The notes: generated by a model not told the origin, from the sequence alone. A stretch of DNA of 64,000 nucleotides from Acinetobacter sp. ANC 3781 (GCF_004331285.1 NZ_SJOH01000001.1:124001-188000), one strand, 5' to 3'. Positions 1-9,841 are shown, numbered from the stretch's first letter. Made by a program: numbers and translations.

Positions 1-416
1 TTGAAGCACGTGCCCTGCATGCAGACTGTATTCTTCTCATTGTGGCGTGTCTGTCTGACCAGCAACTGGAAGAAATGTCTAAAACTGCCTTTGAACACAA
101 TCTGGATGTTCTGGTTGAAGTGCATGATGAAGCTGAGCTTGAACGTGCACTGAGACTTTCAGAACGTTGTCTGCTAGGCGTGAATAACCGTAATTTAAAA
201 ACCTTTGATGTCGATTTAAATACCTCTCTGCGTTTGAAGAAATTGCTTGAGCCTTCACGTTTACTGGTGACTGAAAGTGGTATTGCCACACCAAATGATG
301 TCCACATGATGCAACAGCATGATATTCATGCCTTCCTTGTGGGTGAAAGTTTTATGAAACAGCCTCGTCCAGATCATGCATTCACCGCATTATTTGGTCA
401 GCCTGAACCTGTTTGA
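1..416 (+). CDS. trpC: Indole-3-glycerol phosphate synthase, C-terminal part (cut by window edge)
   Basis: This enzyme closes the indole ring, converting CdRP to indole-3-glycerol phosphate in tryptophan synthesis in the cytoplasm. The frame is open from base 3, so only the last 137 or so residues are present. Visible family motifs are the EVHDEAEL strand, the GVNNRNLKTF strand with its phosphate/active-site Asn and Arg, the VTESGI strand, and the FLVGESFM phosphate-binding loop near the end. Together these are the second half of the TrpC TIM barrel. The first methionine at 42 is internal, not the start. An Smr-domain gene follows after 15 bases and may be co-transcribed. Identity is secure; the upstream part lies outside the window. 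Confidence 0.95.
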   Translation, partial: EARALHADCILLIVACLSDQQLEEMSKTAFEHNLDVLVEVHDEAELERALRLSERCLLGVNNRNLKTFDVDLNTSLRLKKLLEPSRLLVTESGIATPNDVHMMQQHDIHAFLVGESFMKQPRPDHAFTALFGQPEPV

Positions 417-431
417 TGAATAATTAAGATT

Positions 432-1118
432 ATGAGTAAACATGATTCTTCGCTTTCGAAAGATCAGTACAACTTGCTGAAATCTTTTAAAAAGCAAATG
501 ACCAATCCGCATTCAACTGCTCTTGCCAAGCAACCTGAGCCTAAAGCTCAGGCCCAGCAAGAACAGGAAGATGATTTCGATTTGTTCCAAAAGTCGATGC
601 AAGGTGTCAAAAAAATGGACACCAGTAATATTGCGCCGATTGAAAAGAACAAAAAGAAAAAGATGGATGCCCAAACATTAGCGAAACGTGCTTCAGCCAC
701 TGGCCCAATGCAAATAGACAATGCAGAGCTTTCTGATACCCAAGCCATGCTTAATCCCGTTGCCAGTCAAGCTACATTAAGCTATCGCATTGCAACTTTA
801 CAGCACAAAGTGTTTGAAGATTTAAAAGCCGGTAACCTGCGCTGGTTTGAGGCAGTGGATCTACATGGTTGTACGGTTGAAGATGCGCGAGCTGCGGTAT
901 TACAGATCATTCAAATGGCCAAAGATGAAAATCAAAATGTCATTAAAATTGTGCATGGTAAAGGTCCAGAAGCCATTTTAAAAACCTATGTCAATGGCTG
1001 GCTTCGTCAACACCGTGATGTTTTAGCGTTTGTCAGTGCACCTGAAAAGCAAGGTGGTACGGGTGCCGTTTTAGTCTTGCTCAAACGAAGCGAAAAAAAC
1101 CCTAAATTTAAACAGTAA
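432..1118 (+). CDS. Smr-domain protein (SmrA/YdaL-like putative DNA endonuclease)
   Basis: A 228-residue protein with a charged, Gln/Lys-rich and probably disordered N-terminal half and a C-terminal Smr domain from about residue 135. The Smr hallmarks are visible: VDLHG near residue 143 and VHGKGP near residue 175. Stand-alone Smr proteins of this layout (YdaL/SmrA, related to the tail of MutS2) are nicking endonucleases or RNA-processing factors in other bacteria; the substrate here cannot be read from sequence. The LDLHG and HGKG signatures place it in the family, but the role is inferred. It starts 15 bases after trpC and probably shares its transcript. Confidence 0.85.
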   Translation: MSKHDSSLSKDQYNLLKSFKKQMTNPHSTALAKQPEPKAQAQQEQEDDFDLFQKSMQGVKKMDTSNIAPIEKNKKKKMDAQTLAKRASATGPMQIDNAELSDTQAMLNPVASQATLSYRIATLQHKVFEDLKAGNLRWFEAVDLHGCTVEDARAAVLQIIQMAKDENQNVIKIVHGKGPEAILKTYVNGWLRQHRDVLAFVSAPEKQGGTGAVLVLLKRSEKNPKFKQ

Positions 1119-1206
1119 TCGGAATTTTTCCCCAAAACACGGCATTGTAGCGGTTTTCTGCTACAATGCCGTCCTTGTTCGATATCAGTGTAAGTGAACA
1201 CGTCTT

Positions 1207-1761
1207 ATGTCTATGCAGCAATCCTACGCCAACATTTTAACTGCCGTTGGTGAAGATCTTAATCGTCCTGGTCTTAAAGATACGCCAATGCGTGCTGCTA
1301 AAGCTTTTTCGTATTTAACGTCTGGATATAGCAAAACTTTGGAAGAAGTGACCAACAGTGCGGTCTTCCCTTCTGACAACCGTGAAATGGTTTTAGTAAA
1401 AAATATTGAATTCTATTCTTTATGCGAACACCATTTATTGCCTTTTTACGGTCGTGTGCATATTGCTTATTTACCTGAAGGTAATGTTTTAGGTTTATCC
1501 AAATTTGCCCGCATTACTGAAATGTTTGCGCGTCGTTTGCAGATTCAGGAAAACCTGACTCAACAAATTGCTGAAGCTGTAGCTGAAGTCACTAAAGCAC
1601 GTGGTGTTGCCGTTATGATTGATTCTGCACATATGTGCATGATGATGCGTGGTGTAGGCAAACAGGAATCCACCACCCGTACGGTTTCTTTTGTCGGTGA
1701 TTTTAAAACCAATAAAGATGAACGTCGTGAATTCTTGACTGCTTTACCTGAAAGTCTCTAA
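1207..1761 (+). CDS. folE: GTP cyclohydrolase I
   Basis: FolE converts GTP to 7,8-dihydroneopterin triphosphate, the first step of tetrahydrofolate synthesis; it acts as a toroidal homodecamer in the cytoplasm. The protein is 184 residues, normal for bacterial FolE. The zinc and catalytic residues are visible: [10 protein letters not shown] (Cys and His ligands), the HMCMMMRGV segment with the second Cys, and the C-terminal RREFL sequence. The N-terminal [10 protein letters not shown] helix is also typical. It is followed by a Rho-independent terminator, so it ends a transcription unit. There is no sign of damage. Confidence 0.96.
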   Translation: MSMQQSYANILTAVGEDLNRPGLKDTPMRAAKAFSYLTSGYSKTLEEVTNSAVFPSDNREMVLVKNIEFYSLCEHHLLPFYGRVHIAYLPEGNVLGLSKFARITEMFARRLQIQENLTQQIAEAVAEVTKARGVAVMIDSAHMCMMMRGVGKQESTTRTVSFVGDFKTNKDERREFLTALPESL

Positions 1762-1779
1762 GCTTTTCAGCTTTTAAAA

Positions 1780-1807
1780 AGTCCCCGCTTGTTCGGGGCT
1801 TTTTTAT
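1780..1807 (+). terminator. Rho-independent terminator after folE
   Basis: A GC-rich stem (ccccg/cgggg with flanking A/T pairs) followed directly by a run of T, starting about 20 bases after the folE stop codon. Confidence 0.85.
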
Positions 1808-1858
1808 TGATGCTTTAATATTTTTCGTTTACACAACTTTTAACTTTAAGGATAAGTC

Positions 1859-2218
1859 ATGTCATCTATTTACTTAGCAGGTCATGGTTTGACTCAGAGT
1901 GAGGCAACGATTGATTATCCTCGTCCTGATCGTCTGGTTGCAGGTAATCCTAAACGTATCACCCAAAGTTTATATGAGCATCCCAATATGAACTGTGGCA
2001 TCTGGACGTGTGAAGTGGGAGCATGGAATATTCAATTTGCTGCCAACAAACAGGAATTCTTTCAGGTGATTGAAGGTCTGGTACGTTTACATGATGCCAA
2101 AACACAAAGTTTTGTCGAAATTAAAGCAGGTGAAGCTGGCATTATCCCACCCGGCTTTACTGGTAAATTTGAAGTTGTTGAAGCAGTTAAAAAATATTTT
2201 GTCGTGGTTGAAGCCTAA
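1859..2218 (+). CDS. Cupin_3 (DUF861) domain protein
   Basis: A 119-residue single-domain cupin. The fold is indicated by GIWTCEVGAWNIQF, the EFFQVIEGLVRL strand and the turn GEAGIIPPGFTGKFEV, which match the cupin_3/EutQ-like family of small proteins found across proteobacteria. Those proteins usually lack an assigned substrate. No classical His-rich cupin metal site is complete here, so metal-dependent catalysis is uncertain. It stands alone between folE and a convergent diguanylate cyclase gene and has its own terminator. The start ATG follows an AAGGAT ribosome-binding site at good spacing. Confidence 0.8.
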   Translation: MSSIYLAGHGLTQSEATIDYPRPDRLVAGNPKRITQSLYEHPNMNCGIWTCEVGAWNIQFAANKQEFFQVIEGLVRLHDAKTQSFVEIKAGEAGIIPPGFTGKFEVVEAVKKYFVVVEA

Positions 2219-2246
2219 AACCTGTATATACAGGTTTTCTTTTTTC
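2217..2246 (+). terminator. Rho-independent terminator after the cupin gene
   Basis: A perfect ten-base inverted repeat (aaaacctgta/tacaggtttt) overlapping the stop codon and followed by a T-rich tract. Confidence 0.8.
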
Positions 2247-2376
2247 TTCGTGCTTTTATATGGGAGAAAACCCAAAGCTCATCCCTACATATCTAGCACA
2301 AAAACAAAAAAACCAAGACTGGATTAATCAGTCCAATATCTAGCGCTTTGTTAGAGCTCTGCACAGGCACAGGTGA

Positions 2377-3756
2377 TTAGCAACCTGTAACTTTGTTTTG
2401 AGCCAAATAGACACGGTTTCGGCCACTATTCTTGGCTGCGTACAGTGCAGTATCCACAGCATCCAGGAAACGTTGATAATCGGGATGTCCATCATAAAGT
2501 GAACAACCGATACTGACGGTAAAATTAAAACTATTGCCCGTAGCGGTACGAATAGACGTTTCCTGAACACGCTTGCGGATATTTTCTGCAATTTCCTGCG
2601 CTCGGGTTAAATCACTGTCTACCAGAAGCAACAAAAATTCTTCCCCACCCACCCGGAATGCATAATCACTTCCCCTTACCGACTCCAGCAACACTTCACC
2701 AATAAACTGTAACGCCAAATCACCGGCTGCATGACCGTATTTGTCATTAATTCGCTTAAAGTAATCGGCATCAATTGCGAGCAAAGACAACGGCACATCA
2801 TTTTTTCGAGAAAAATTAATCTCTCGGGAAATAATAGTATTTAAATAGCGTCGATTGAGCAGCTGAGTTAAAGAATCATTTCCTGAATCAATATATTCAG
2901 CCACCTGAAAAATCTGATCGACCAAATGCTGGATTTCTCTATTTTTCTCACGTATGTGTTGGATCAATTGAATAGTTTTATCTTTTTCAACACACGCTAA
3001 AACATTTTCATTTAACTGGTCAATCTCATAAATTCGCTCAATGATGACATCAACTTGCTCTGAACCTGTAAATGCATAGGCTGCTTTATGAATAAACCAT
3101 AAACCAAACTCAGATTTCGATAATAAAGGATGCTTAAAATTAACCTTGTCTGAAAAAACTTTAAACATCAGCTCATTTTCCCAATCCAGTAATGAGCCAC
3201 GCTGCTTATCTTTTTGTACGGCTACATCTTGCATGGCTGAAAATAAACGGTAGGTATGCTTGATGTCATTACTTTTTTCTACATTCACTTCATAAGAACG
3301 GCACATGATTTCAGACGCAAAACCCAATACCTGAATAATATAATTGATAATAACGAAACTATTTTTCTGTACTTTAAAGGATTGCAGATGAAAAACTTTA
3401 TTTTCAATCTCCCGCACACCACGCATGATCAACCAGGAAGGAATCCCGATACGCGCATGAACTGTTCCCACCACCAGCTGTTTCTTTGACATTTCTTCAA
3501 AGTTTTGCTGAAATGGCACATTAAAACAATCGACTAGCCATTGGTTCAAAGTCGCTTTTAAACGGTTTTGAACAAGATTGTCCGAGAGAAAGTAGGATGC
3601 TTCTTTTTCTCGCATAATATTTTTATAGAATTCATCTACTAAAACGAGTGAATGGGCTTGAATAAATTGAAAAGTGTCATTTAAATCAGTTGTAGAGTAG
3701 CCAGCACAAATCGATTTCCATTGCTCCGCCAGCATGGCAATACTCTCTGTATTCAT
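2377..3756 (-). CDS. dosC: Globin-coupled diguanylate cyclase (DosC-like haem oxygen sensor)
   Basis: Makes the second messenger c-di-GMP from two GTP. The first 155 or so residues resemble a sensor globin: His100 in VHARIGIP sits where the proximal haem ligand lies (His98 in E. coli DosC), and Tyr44 matches the distal oxygen-stabilising Tyr43. A linker of about 130 residues with helical character follows. The GGDEF domain starts near residue 294 (DSLTQLLNRRYL) and has an intact GGEEF active site at 370-374, with the inhibitory RxxD site (RGSD, 361-364) five residues upstream. Length 459 against 460 for E. coli DosC. It is monocistronic on the minus strand. Oxygen as the ligand is inferred from family knowledge. 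Confidence 0.87.
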   Translation of the reverse strand: MNTESIAMLAEQWKSICAGYSTTDLNDTFQFIQAHSLVLVDEFYKNIMREKEASYFLSDNLVQNRLKATLNQWLVDCFNVPFQQNFEEMSKKQLVVGTVHARIGIPSWLIMRGVREIENKVFHLQSFKVQKNSFVIINYIIQVLGFASEIMCRSYEVNVEKSNDIKHTYRLFSAMQDVAVQKDKQRGSLLDWENELMFKVFSDKVNFKHPLLSKSEFGLWFIHKAAYAFTGSEQVDVIIERIYEIDQLNENVLACVEKDKTIQLIQHIREKNREIQHLVDQIFQVAEYIDSGNDSLTQLLNRRYLNTIISREINFSRKNDVPLSLLAIDADYFKRINDKYGHAAGDLALQFIGEVLLESVRGSDYAFRVGGEEFLLLLVDSDLTRAQEIAENIRKRVQETSIRTATGNSFNFTVSIGCSLYDGHPDYQRFLDAVDTALYAAKNSGRNRVYLAQNKVTGC

Positions 3757-3894
3757 ACAATTGATTCCAACAGCTTTAAAATTTAAAGGGAGATAATTAA
3801 TTTATAAATATAACAAATTTTCAAAAAAATTACTGTGTGATCTATTTTAAGTTTTATCTAAATAATGAGATAACTAACAAAATATGATCTGATT

Positions 3895-5781
3895 TTAAAA
3901 AAAGTTTATATATCCTAAGCTTGCCTTATTCCAGTTTTTTCCATCCTGTTGTTGATATTCCCAGCCCACTCGAATCGCATTTTGCTGATTCAACACATAT
4001 TGCCATTGAGTATTCAATTTCAATTGCCACTGGTGTGAATCTTCCCAATACGGCAATTCTACTTGAATTAAAGAATTAATTTTATCTGACCAAATATTCT
4101 GGCAGCCTAAGGTTGGTCCCATAGCGACACGCCAACCTTCATCCAATGCCTTGCCGGCTTGAATATGATTTTGCAGCTGCGCATAACATAAATGCTCACG
4201 TGCCTGATCGGAATAGCTATAGCCCATTTGCACTTTTAAATTGGCGACTCCATGCTGTTCCTGTTCACTAAACCTTCCACCCTGCTCTAATGCTTCTTGC
4301 TGCCAGCCTAAATTAAAGCCCCAAGACAAAGGCAGTTTAAAGGGTGAAACAGGATTGTAAGAATTGACTGTCATCAGGTCCATTTGTTCAAATTTCAGCT
4401 CATCTTCACGGTACTGTATTGCTGTATTTAAAAATAACAGCTGTGTGCCGGTACGAAAACCGCTCTGAGGATCTATCAGGTCATGATAGGCCTGCCTGTG
4501 TCCAAGCTCGATAAATTTCTCACCCTGCACTTCACCCGCCTGAATTGAAATATGACGAGCGTTATGACTTTGGGTCGGATCCGTTTTTGGACGCATCGGC
4601 GATTTTCGCTGCTTTTCTATATCAAGCTGGCTTCTTAAACCCAGTAACTGACGGAAACGAGGCTGGGCAAAAAATTTATCGACTTTTTGTCTCAGAAAAT
4701 CCAGATATAGATGGTCATAGGCCATCTCCAGAATTTTAGCCTGATCCTGCACCGAAAACTTCTGTAGCTTTAAAGACTGAGTGTCTGTATTTGCATATGC
4801 CACCTGATGGGCAGTTTTCGCCAAAGTTGTACCGTGCTGTCTAGCTTGTGCCAATAATTGTGTTTCCAAAGCAGGTCGATAAATTTTTTCCTTGATCAGA
4901 CCTTGCTGTTCCACAACTTTCAGGGTTTCTATAGGAATAGCAGCTGAATTGAACTGTTGTTGAAGATTTAGCTCGGGACGTGCCAGGTCAAAAAGTCCGA
5001 GCAAACGGTAAGCACAGTTGTCATTGATAAAATAATACGGGAAACTGACTTTCTGCATTTCCCACAGATGTTGAACCAGAAACAGCGTTTCTTCCGGATT
5101 TAAATTCAGCTCATATTCCCATAAATCACGACTTTCAAAGTCACCATATTCTTTGACCTTACGATAATAAGGCATTAGGGAATATTCGCCCGGGTATTGT
5201 CCGGTCAAGCCTTTCCAGGCAAAAGACCAGTTATCATTACTGTTTACTGTGGCCGCATAGTTTACCGCATAGGAAATCAGGTTTAATTGTTGCTGATCTT
5301 TCGGATCTAGACGCAATAAGGTATGGCCAAACATGGAGCTGGGATTACCCATAAAATCCGTGGCATAGATTAAAGTAGCCTTATAAGGTTTGACCTGACC
5401 AATCCACTGTTCAAATTCGGGACAGCTTACCGCCGGTAGTTGCTGTTCAGAGATGTTCAGCTGCTGTATCAGCCAGTGACTGCGTGCCGGAAATTTACAG
5501 CGTATCGATTGATTCGGTTCTGCTGCCGTAAATAAAGCCTGTATATTCTGCTGCATTTCCTTTTTAAGGTCGATTGATCCGTGCTCGGCCAAAAAATAAC
5601 CTGCATAATTAACCTCGCTTTTACCCTGTGCATTCGCATACATGAGGCGTTGCCAGGTACGAGCGTGATTCAGCTGTTTGGTCTCGGCCAGATTGAGATA
5701 ACTTTGTATTTCCGGTTTTATTTCGGCTGCATGACTTAAATGGACACAGGTCAGACCAAGCAGTAAAAAGGCATATTTCAT
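3895..5781 (-). CDS. DUF4105 (Lnb N-terminal periplasmic domain) envelope protein
   Basis: A 628-residue exported protein. An N-terminal signal peptide (hydrophobic stretch ending in SHAAE) indicates the periplasm or outer membrane. The central part matches the DUF4105/Lnb-N domain: MFGHTLLRLD, the AVNYAA segment, the GLTGQYPGEYSLMPYYRKV run, and FINDNCAYRLL with Asn-Cys, features shared with a papain-like fold in which Cys and His could be catalytic. The C-terminal 230 residues are rich in alternating aromatic/polar strands and end in NFF, as expected for an outer-membrane beta-barrel. The biochemical function is unknown. The start ATG is immediately followed by the signal peptide. Confidence 0.8.
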   Translation of the reverse strand: MKYAFLLLGLTCVHLSHAAEIKPEIQSYLNLAETKQLNHARTWQRLMYANAQGKSEVNYAGYFLAEHGSIDLKKEMQQNIQALFTAAEPNQSIRCKFPARSHWLIQQLNISEQQLPAVSCPEFEQWIGQVKPYKATLIYATDFMGNPSSMFGHTLLRLDPKDQQQLNLISYAVNYAATVNSNDNWSFAWKGLTGQYPGEYSLMPYYRKVKEYGDFESRDLWEYELNLNPEETLFLVQHLWEMQKVSFPYYFINDNCAYRLLGLFDLARPELNLQQQFNSAAIPIETLKVVEQQGLIKEKIYRPALETQLLAQARQHGTTLAKTAHQVAYANTDTQSLKLQKFSVQDQAKILEMAYDHLYLDFLRQKVDKFFAQPRFRQLLGLRSQLDIEKQRKSPMRPKTDPTQSHNARHISIQAGEVQGEKFIELGHRQAYHDLIDPQSGFRTGTQLLFLNTAIQYREDELKFEQMDLMTVNSYNPVSPFKLPLSWGFNLGWQQEALEQGGRFSEQEQHGVANLKVQMGYSYSDQAREHLCYAQLQNHIQAGKALDEGWRVAMGPTLGCQNIWSDKINSLIQVELPYWEDSHQWQLKLNTQWQYVLNQQNAIRVGWEYQQQDGKNWNKASLGYINFF

Positions 5782-5816
5782 TCAGTAATTTTATTCTCTG
5801 CAATTCTTGTATTCAT

Positions 5817-5847
5817 AAGAAAACCCTGCCAAGGTGACAGGGTTTTC
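5817..5847 (-). terminator. Rho-independent terminator after the DUF3015 gene
   Basis: Inverted repeat aaaccctg/cagggttt; read on the minus strand it lies just after the stop codon of the DUF3015 gene and ends in a short T-rich run. Confidence 0.75.
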
Positions 5848-5857
5848 AGTCAGCGGC

Positions 5858-6328
5858 TTAGATGTAGGATTTTAATACATCATCCTTCGCCATAACCGTT
5901 TGTAGAGAGGTTAATACTTGAAGAGTATCCTGATTTTTATCAGAATAAATTTCAGAAAAATTCTGCTTGGATACCGCAAAGAAACGGGCTTTATCTTCAG
6001 CTTTAATATTGAGCAATTCAGCCAGCACATTCAGGCTTTCGCCCTCACCTACCGACATATCACGTGCGAGAGTTTCGGAATTTTCATTGGTGAAAGTGAC
6101 CACCTGAGCGGTAACTCTTCCGCCTTGACTACATCCTAAAGTACCGAAAGTAATCCCGATCCATTGGTTAGTGAAAAGAACGTTGGTTGTTCCTGCTAGA
6201 AGTTTAGGAATGATGCCGGACTGACCTTCCCATACCTGACTACCTATACCACAACCGACATCATTGTCGGCCATAGCCATACCTGAACCTGTGACCAGTA
6301 CAGCGGCCAGTATTATTTTTTTCAACAT
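5858..6328 (-). CDS. DUF3015 family exported protein
   Basis: A 156-residue secreted protein of unknown function. The start chosen at 6328 has a GGAG ribosome-binding site eight bases upstream and begins directly with a signal peptide (MLKKIILAAVLVTG, cleavage after MAMA). A longer in-frame reading from 6376 adds 16 residues that spoil the signal. The mature protein begins DNDVGCGIGSQVWEGQ, the conserved DUF3015 opening, with a second Cys near GTLGCSQGG that could form a disulfide. It is followed by its own terminator. Confidence 0.82.
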   Translation of the reverse strand: MLKKIILAAVLVTGSGMAMADNDVGCGIGSQVWEGQSGIIPKLLAGTTNVLFTNQWIGITFGTLGCSQGGRVTAQVVTFTNENSETLARDMSVGEGESLNVLAELLNIKAEDKARFFAVSKQNFSEIYSDKNQDTLQVLTSLQTVMAKDDVLKSYI

Positions 6329-6471
6329 GCTTATTCTCCAATTATTCTCATGCAATCTTGTTATTACTCTAGTCATGTAATTTAAATTACACCCTTAGCA
6401 GATTAGCGGGAAGTCAAGTGTGGTGCAATGGAAAAAATGTATGCTTTAGCTAAAGATAAAGACCTGCTGTT

Positions 6472-7275
6472 CTAATGTGGTTTAAGTGTCCAGTTGCCTT
6501 CGGTATGACGCGTGCCTAAAATTTTCAGCACCAGCACCAGACTGAGCATTAACAGTAGATACCAGGAACCCAACTTGCCCCAACCGACCATATGCCAGGC
6601 ATCGACCTGACTCGGATAAAGCCAGATTTTATAAAAGGTACTGATATTTTCTGCAACCCAGATAATAAACGCCAAAATCATCAACACGGGTAACATCGGA
6701 AGCTGGATTTTATGCTGCTGCAGCTGAAAGCGAATTTTTGTTTTCCAGAAAATGATGACGCTCCATGCAAATAGTAAATAGCGAATATCTGGCACAAAAA
6801 ATTTGCTCATGAAATTAATATACGAGAATACTGCCAACGCCATCATGTTAAGAAAGTTAGGAAGCTTCTCGAACGATACCTGATACAGCCTTAATGAGCG
6901 GGCAAAAAAACTGCCTACGGCTGAATACATAAATCCAGCAAATAAGGGTACGGTCAAAATTTTGAATATTGCAGGTTGTGGATACTGCCATGAAGCAATT
7001 TGCGGATGGGTCAGGAAAATTTCCATGACCATCGCCATAATATGAAACAAGGCAATGACTTTGGCTTCTGACCATGATTCCAGCTTTAAATACAGCAAGC
7101 AAACTTGAATAATTAAGGCATAAAACAACAAATAGTCATAACGAAAAAAGCCATAAAGCTCTTGGCTTCCCATAGAGGCTGTAAATACAAAAGCAACCAA
7201 CAGTAAAATCCCAAATAAGGCAGCCGAAGCTGCCTTAAATGAGAACTCAAAACATGATTTAACAAGACTGATCAC
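6472..7275 (-). CDS. DUF817 family integral membrane protein
   Basis: A 267-residue polytopic membrane protein with seven or eight hydrophobic segments. The sequence, with the HIMAMVMEIFLTHP and QIASWQYP region and the FKIWLYP-like motif late in the protein, fits the DUF817 family; members have no established function. It begins 37 bases after the hemE stop codon on the same strand, with an AGGATT ribosome-binding site, so it is probably co-transcribed with hemE. No catalytic motif is evident. Confidence 0.78.
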   Translation of the reverse strand: MISLVKSCFEFSFKAASAALFGILLLVAFVFTASMGSQELYGFFRYDYLLFYALIIQVCLLYLKLESWSEAKVIALFHIMAMVMEIFLTHPQIASWQYPQPAIFKILTVPLFAGFMYSAVGSFFARSLRLYQVSFEKLPNFLNMMALAVFSYINFMSKFFVPDIRYLLFAWSVIIFWKTKIRFQLQQHKIQLPMLPVLMILAFIIWVAENISTFYKIWLYPSQVDAWHMVGWGKLGSWYLLLMLSLVLVLKILGTRHTEGNWTLKPH

Positions 7276-7312
7276 GGTTGAATCCTAAAAAAATGATTTT
7301 ACTCACAGATGC

Positions 7313-8383
7313 TTAAAGATATTTGGCGCTATATTCATGCACAGTATCAATAAATACTTTAGGATTTGCAGGATCGACCCATTGGGTAATACCATGACCT
7401 AAGTTAGCGATGTAACCTGTTTTTTCACCACCCGCATACGCATCATCCAACATGGCTTTGGTGGCTTTTTCAATGGATGCCGGTGTACCATACAAAGTGG
7501 CTGGATCCAGGTTTCCTTGCAAAGCAGCGCGGCCATTGACAGTTTGGCGTGCCACATTCAACGGCGTAGTCCAGTCCAGACCTAATGCATCTGCACCCGT
7601 GGCCAGCATAGGCTCGATCCACTGACCGCCACCTTTGGTAAATAAAATCACCGGTACTTTACGACCTTCATTTTCACGTTTTAAACCTGCAACAATTTTC
7701 TGCATGTAGTTCAATGAAAATTCAATGTATTCACGATGTGCTAATGCCCCGCCCCAACTGTCAAAAATCTGTATTGCTTGTGCACCCGCATCAATTTGCG
7801 CATTTAAATAATCAATGACAGCAATAGCCAGGCGGTCCAGCAAGGCATGCAATACTTCAGGTTGGGCATACATCATATGTTTGGTATAACGGAAGTCTTT
7901 ACTTGAACCCCCTTCAATCATATACGTTGCAAGCGTCCAAGGACTGCCGGAAAAACCAATCAGTGGCACTTGACCGCCTAATGCAGAGCGAATGGTGGTT
8001 ACAGCATTCATCACATAATCTAGATCAGATTTGGCATCAAAGTTGGGTAAATTTGCCACATCCTGTTCAGTACGAATGGTTTTATGAAACTTCGGACCTT
8101 CACCCGCTTCAAAATACAGGCCTAACCCTAAAGCATCCGGCACAGTTAAAATATCTGAAAATAGAATGGCTGCGTCCAGATCATAACGACGCAAAGGTTG
8201 CAAAGTGACTTCACATGCAAAATCATTATTTTTACACAAGGAAAGAAAATCACCCGCTTTGGCACGTGTTTCGCGATATTCAGGCAAATAACGCCCTGCT
8301 TGACGCATCATCCAAACTGGTGTGCTATCTACTGGCTCACACAACAAAGCACGTAGAAAACGATCGTTTTTTAGAGTCGTCAT
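7313..8383 (-). CDS. hemE: Uroporphyrinogen decarboxylase
   Basis: HemE removes the four acetate carboxyl groups of uroporphyrinogen III to give coproporphyrinogen III in haem synthesis. The 356-residue length is normal. The signature [16 protein letters not shown] lies at residues 20-37 and contains the substrate-binding Arg residues; the second signature [13 protein letters not shown] and the QIFDSWGG strand are also present. It acts as a cytosolic homodimer without cofactor. It is the first gene of a probable two-gene unit with the DUF817 gene. No anomalies. Confidence 0.97.
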   Translation of the reverse strand: MTTLKNDRFLRALLCEPVDSTPVWMMRQAGRYLPEYRETRAKAGDFLSLCKNNDFACEVTLQPLRRYDLDAAILFSDILTVPDALGLGLYFEAGEGPKFHKTIRTEQDVANLPNFDAKSDLDYVMNAVTTIRSALGGQVPLIGFSGSPWTLATYMIEGGSSKDFRYTKHMMYAQPEVLHALLDRLAIAVIDYLNAQIDAGAQAIQIFDSWGGALAHREYIEFSLNYMQKIVAGLKRENEGRKVPVILFTKGGGQWIEPMLATGADALGLDWTTPLNVARQTVNGRAALQGNLDPATLYGTPASIEKATKAMLDDAYAGGEKTGYIANLGHGITQWVDPANPKVFIDTVHEYSAKYL

Positions 8384-8586
8384 TTACTTTCCCATCTCAT
8401 TTTTAATCTTCGAACCATCATACCAAAAAGCCCGAAAATTTAGTAACTTCTCTCGCCTTTAAAAAGTAATCATGGGAAATGTAAAATAATTTTTACACAA
8501 AACAAATACTGCATCTCCTCTTTTTTTCTGCAATACTTGTGTAGTTTTATCAAATTGTTAATGAATAATTTTTAAGGTTGAATTCC

Positions 8587-9822
8587 ATGTTCGTTCGCAC
8601 ATTACTCGCTATGAGTTTAAGTTGCATTTTTGCGGGTACAACGTTTGCTGCATCTACTGCTGAACAGCCTTTAACTCCCAAAAAGATTGCTGATACTGCG
8701 GTTCAAGACCCTATTGACCCTCTTGCAACTGAAGCAGCCTCAAGCGCTCAAAGCACTGAAACCCATATTACACAACAAGAACAACAAGACTTGAATAAGG
8801 CTTCAAAAACCTTAGAAGATCTTAAAAATTCTGAAGATGATACCGCTGCAATCGGTACTGCACCTACGACAAAAACATCGAGTGTGACCCCCAGCTCTAG
8901 TGCTGCTGCAGCCAAAGCATCATGGACATTAGATGGCCTGAACAATGCCGAATGGTATGAAAATATTGGTAAAGGTCAGTTCCCAGTTTATGCTCGTGCA
9001 CATGTCATGTTAAATAACTCGCATGCTTCCCCGGGTGCGATTGATGGTTCAAGTGGTAAAAACACCCTCAAAGCAATTGCGTCATTCCAACAAATAAGTG
9101 GCATTAAACCAACTGGGACCTTAACTCAGGAAACCTGGAATGCCTTAATTGCCAAACACGGTTCTAAACCTGCATTTATTGAATACACCATTACCGATGC
9201 CGACTTAAAAGGTCCTTATGCTGCATCTATTCCTCGCGATTATGCATTACAGGCAAAAATGAAAGGTCTGTATTACACTCGTGTAACTGAAATGTTGAGT
9301 GAAAAGTTTCATATGGATGAAGACTTTTTGAAAAAGTTAAATCCGAAAGCAACTTTCAAGAAAGCGGGTGAGAAAATCATTGTCGCCAACATCCGCAATG
9401 AAGTACCAGAAGATATTCATTTGATCGTTGCGCATAAAGGTGCCAAACAACTGTACTTGTTTAACAGTCGCAATCAAATGATTGGTTCATTCCCAGCAAC
9501 CATCGGTAGTTCAGATACTCCTTCTCCTACTGGCACTTATAAAGTCACTGGCGTAGCACCAAATCCTTGGTATAGCTATTCACCAAGCAATTTTGTGCAA
9601 GGGAAGAATACTAAACCGCTTTCACTTCCACCGGGTCCCAATGGTCCTGTTGGAAATATCTGGATTGGTTTAAGTAAAAAATCATTTGGTATTCACGGTA
9701 CACCAAACCCATCTGCAATTTCTAAAACTGCATCGCATGGTTGTATCCGTTTAACCAACTGGGATGCCAATGACTTAGGTAAAAAAGTGAAATCTGGCGT
9801 AACTGTTAAATTCCTAGAATAA
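8587..9822 (+). CDS. Periplasmic L,D-transpeptidase (YkuD) with peptidoglycan-binding domain
   Basis: Cross-links or modifies murein by L,D-transpeptidation. I chose ATG 8587: an AAGG site lies ten bases upstream and the product opens with a signal peptide (cleavage near TFAAS). A TTG at 8578 would be too close to that site. After about 95 low-complexity Ala/Ser/Thr residues comes a PG_binding_1 domain (GAIDGSSGKNTLKAI through the LTQETW helix), then a linker and a C-terminal YkuD domain of about 140 residues. The catalytic motif is complete: IHGTP followed by SHGCIRL, with Cys as nucleophile. Length is 411 residues. The gene is monocistronic, with a terminator after it. Confidence 0.92.
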   Translation: MFVRTLLAMSLSCIFAGTTFAASTAEQPLTPKKIADTAVQDPIDPLATEAASSAQSTETHITQQEQQDLNKASKTLEDLKNSEDDTAAIGTAPTTKTSSVTPSSSAAAAKASWTLDGLNNAEWYENIGKGQFPVYARAHVMLNNSHASPGAIDGSSGKNTLKAIASFQQISGIKPTGTLTQETWNALIAKHGSKPAFIEYTITDADLKGPYAASIPRDYALQAKMKGLYYTRVTEMLSEKFHMDEDFLKKLNPKATFKKAGEKIIVANIRNEVPEDIHLIVAHKGAKQLYLFNSRNQMIGSFPATIGSSDTPSPTGTYKVTGVAPNPWYSYSPSNFVQGKNTKPLSLPPGPNGPVGNIWIGLSKKSFGIHGTPNPSAISKTASHGCIRLTNWDANDLGKKVKSGVTVKFLE

Positions 9823-9841
9823 TCAAAATATTGATAATTCC

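Noticed and set aside
2070..2327. Plus-strand ORF inside and after the cupin gene
   Set aside because: It lies in another frame of the cupin gene and runs through the terminator; low-complexity Lys-rich product.
8578..8586. Longer start of the L,D-transpeptidase at TTG 8578
   Set aside because: Only one base separates the AAGG site from TTG, whereas ATG 8587 has normal spacing and gives a clean signal peptide.
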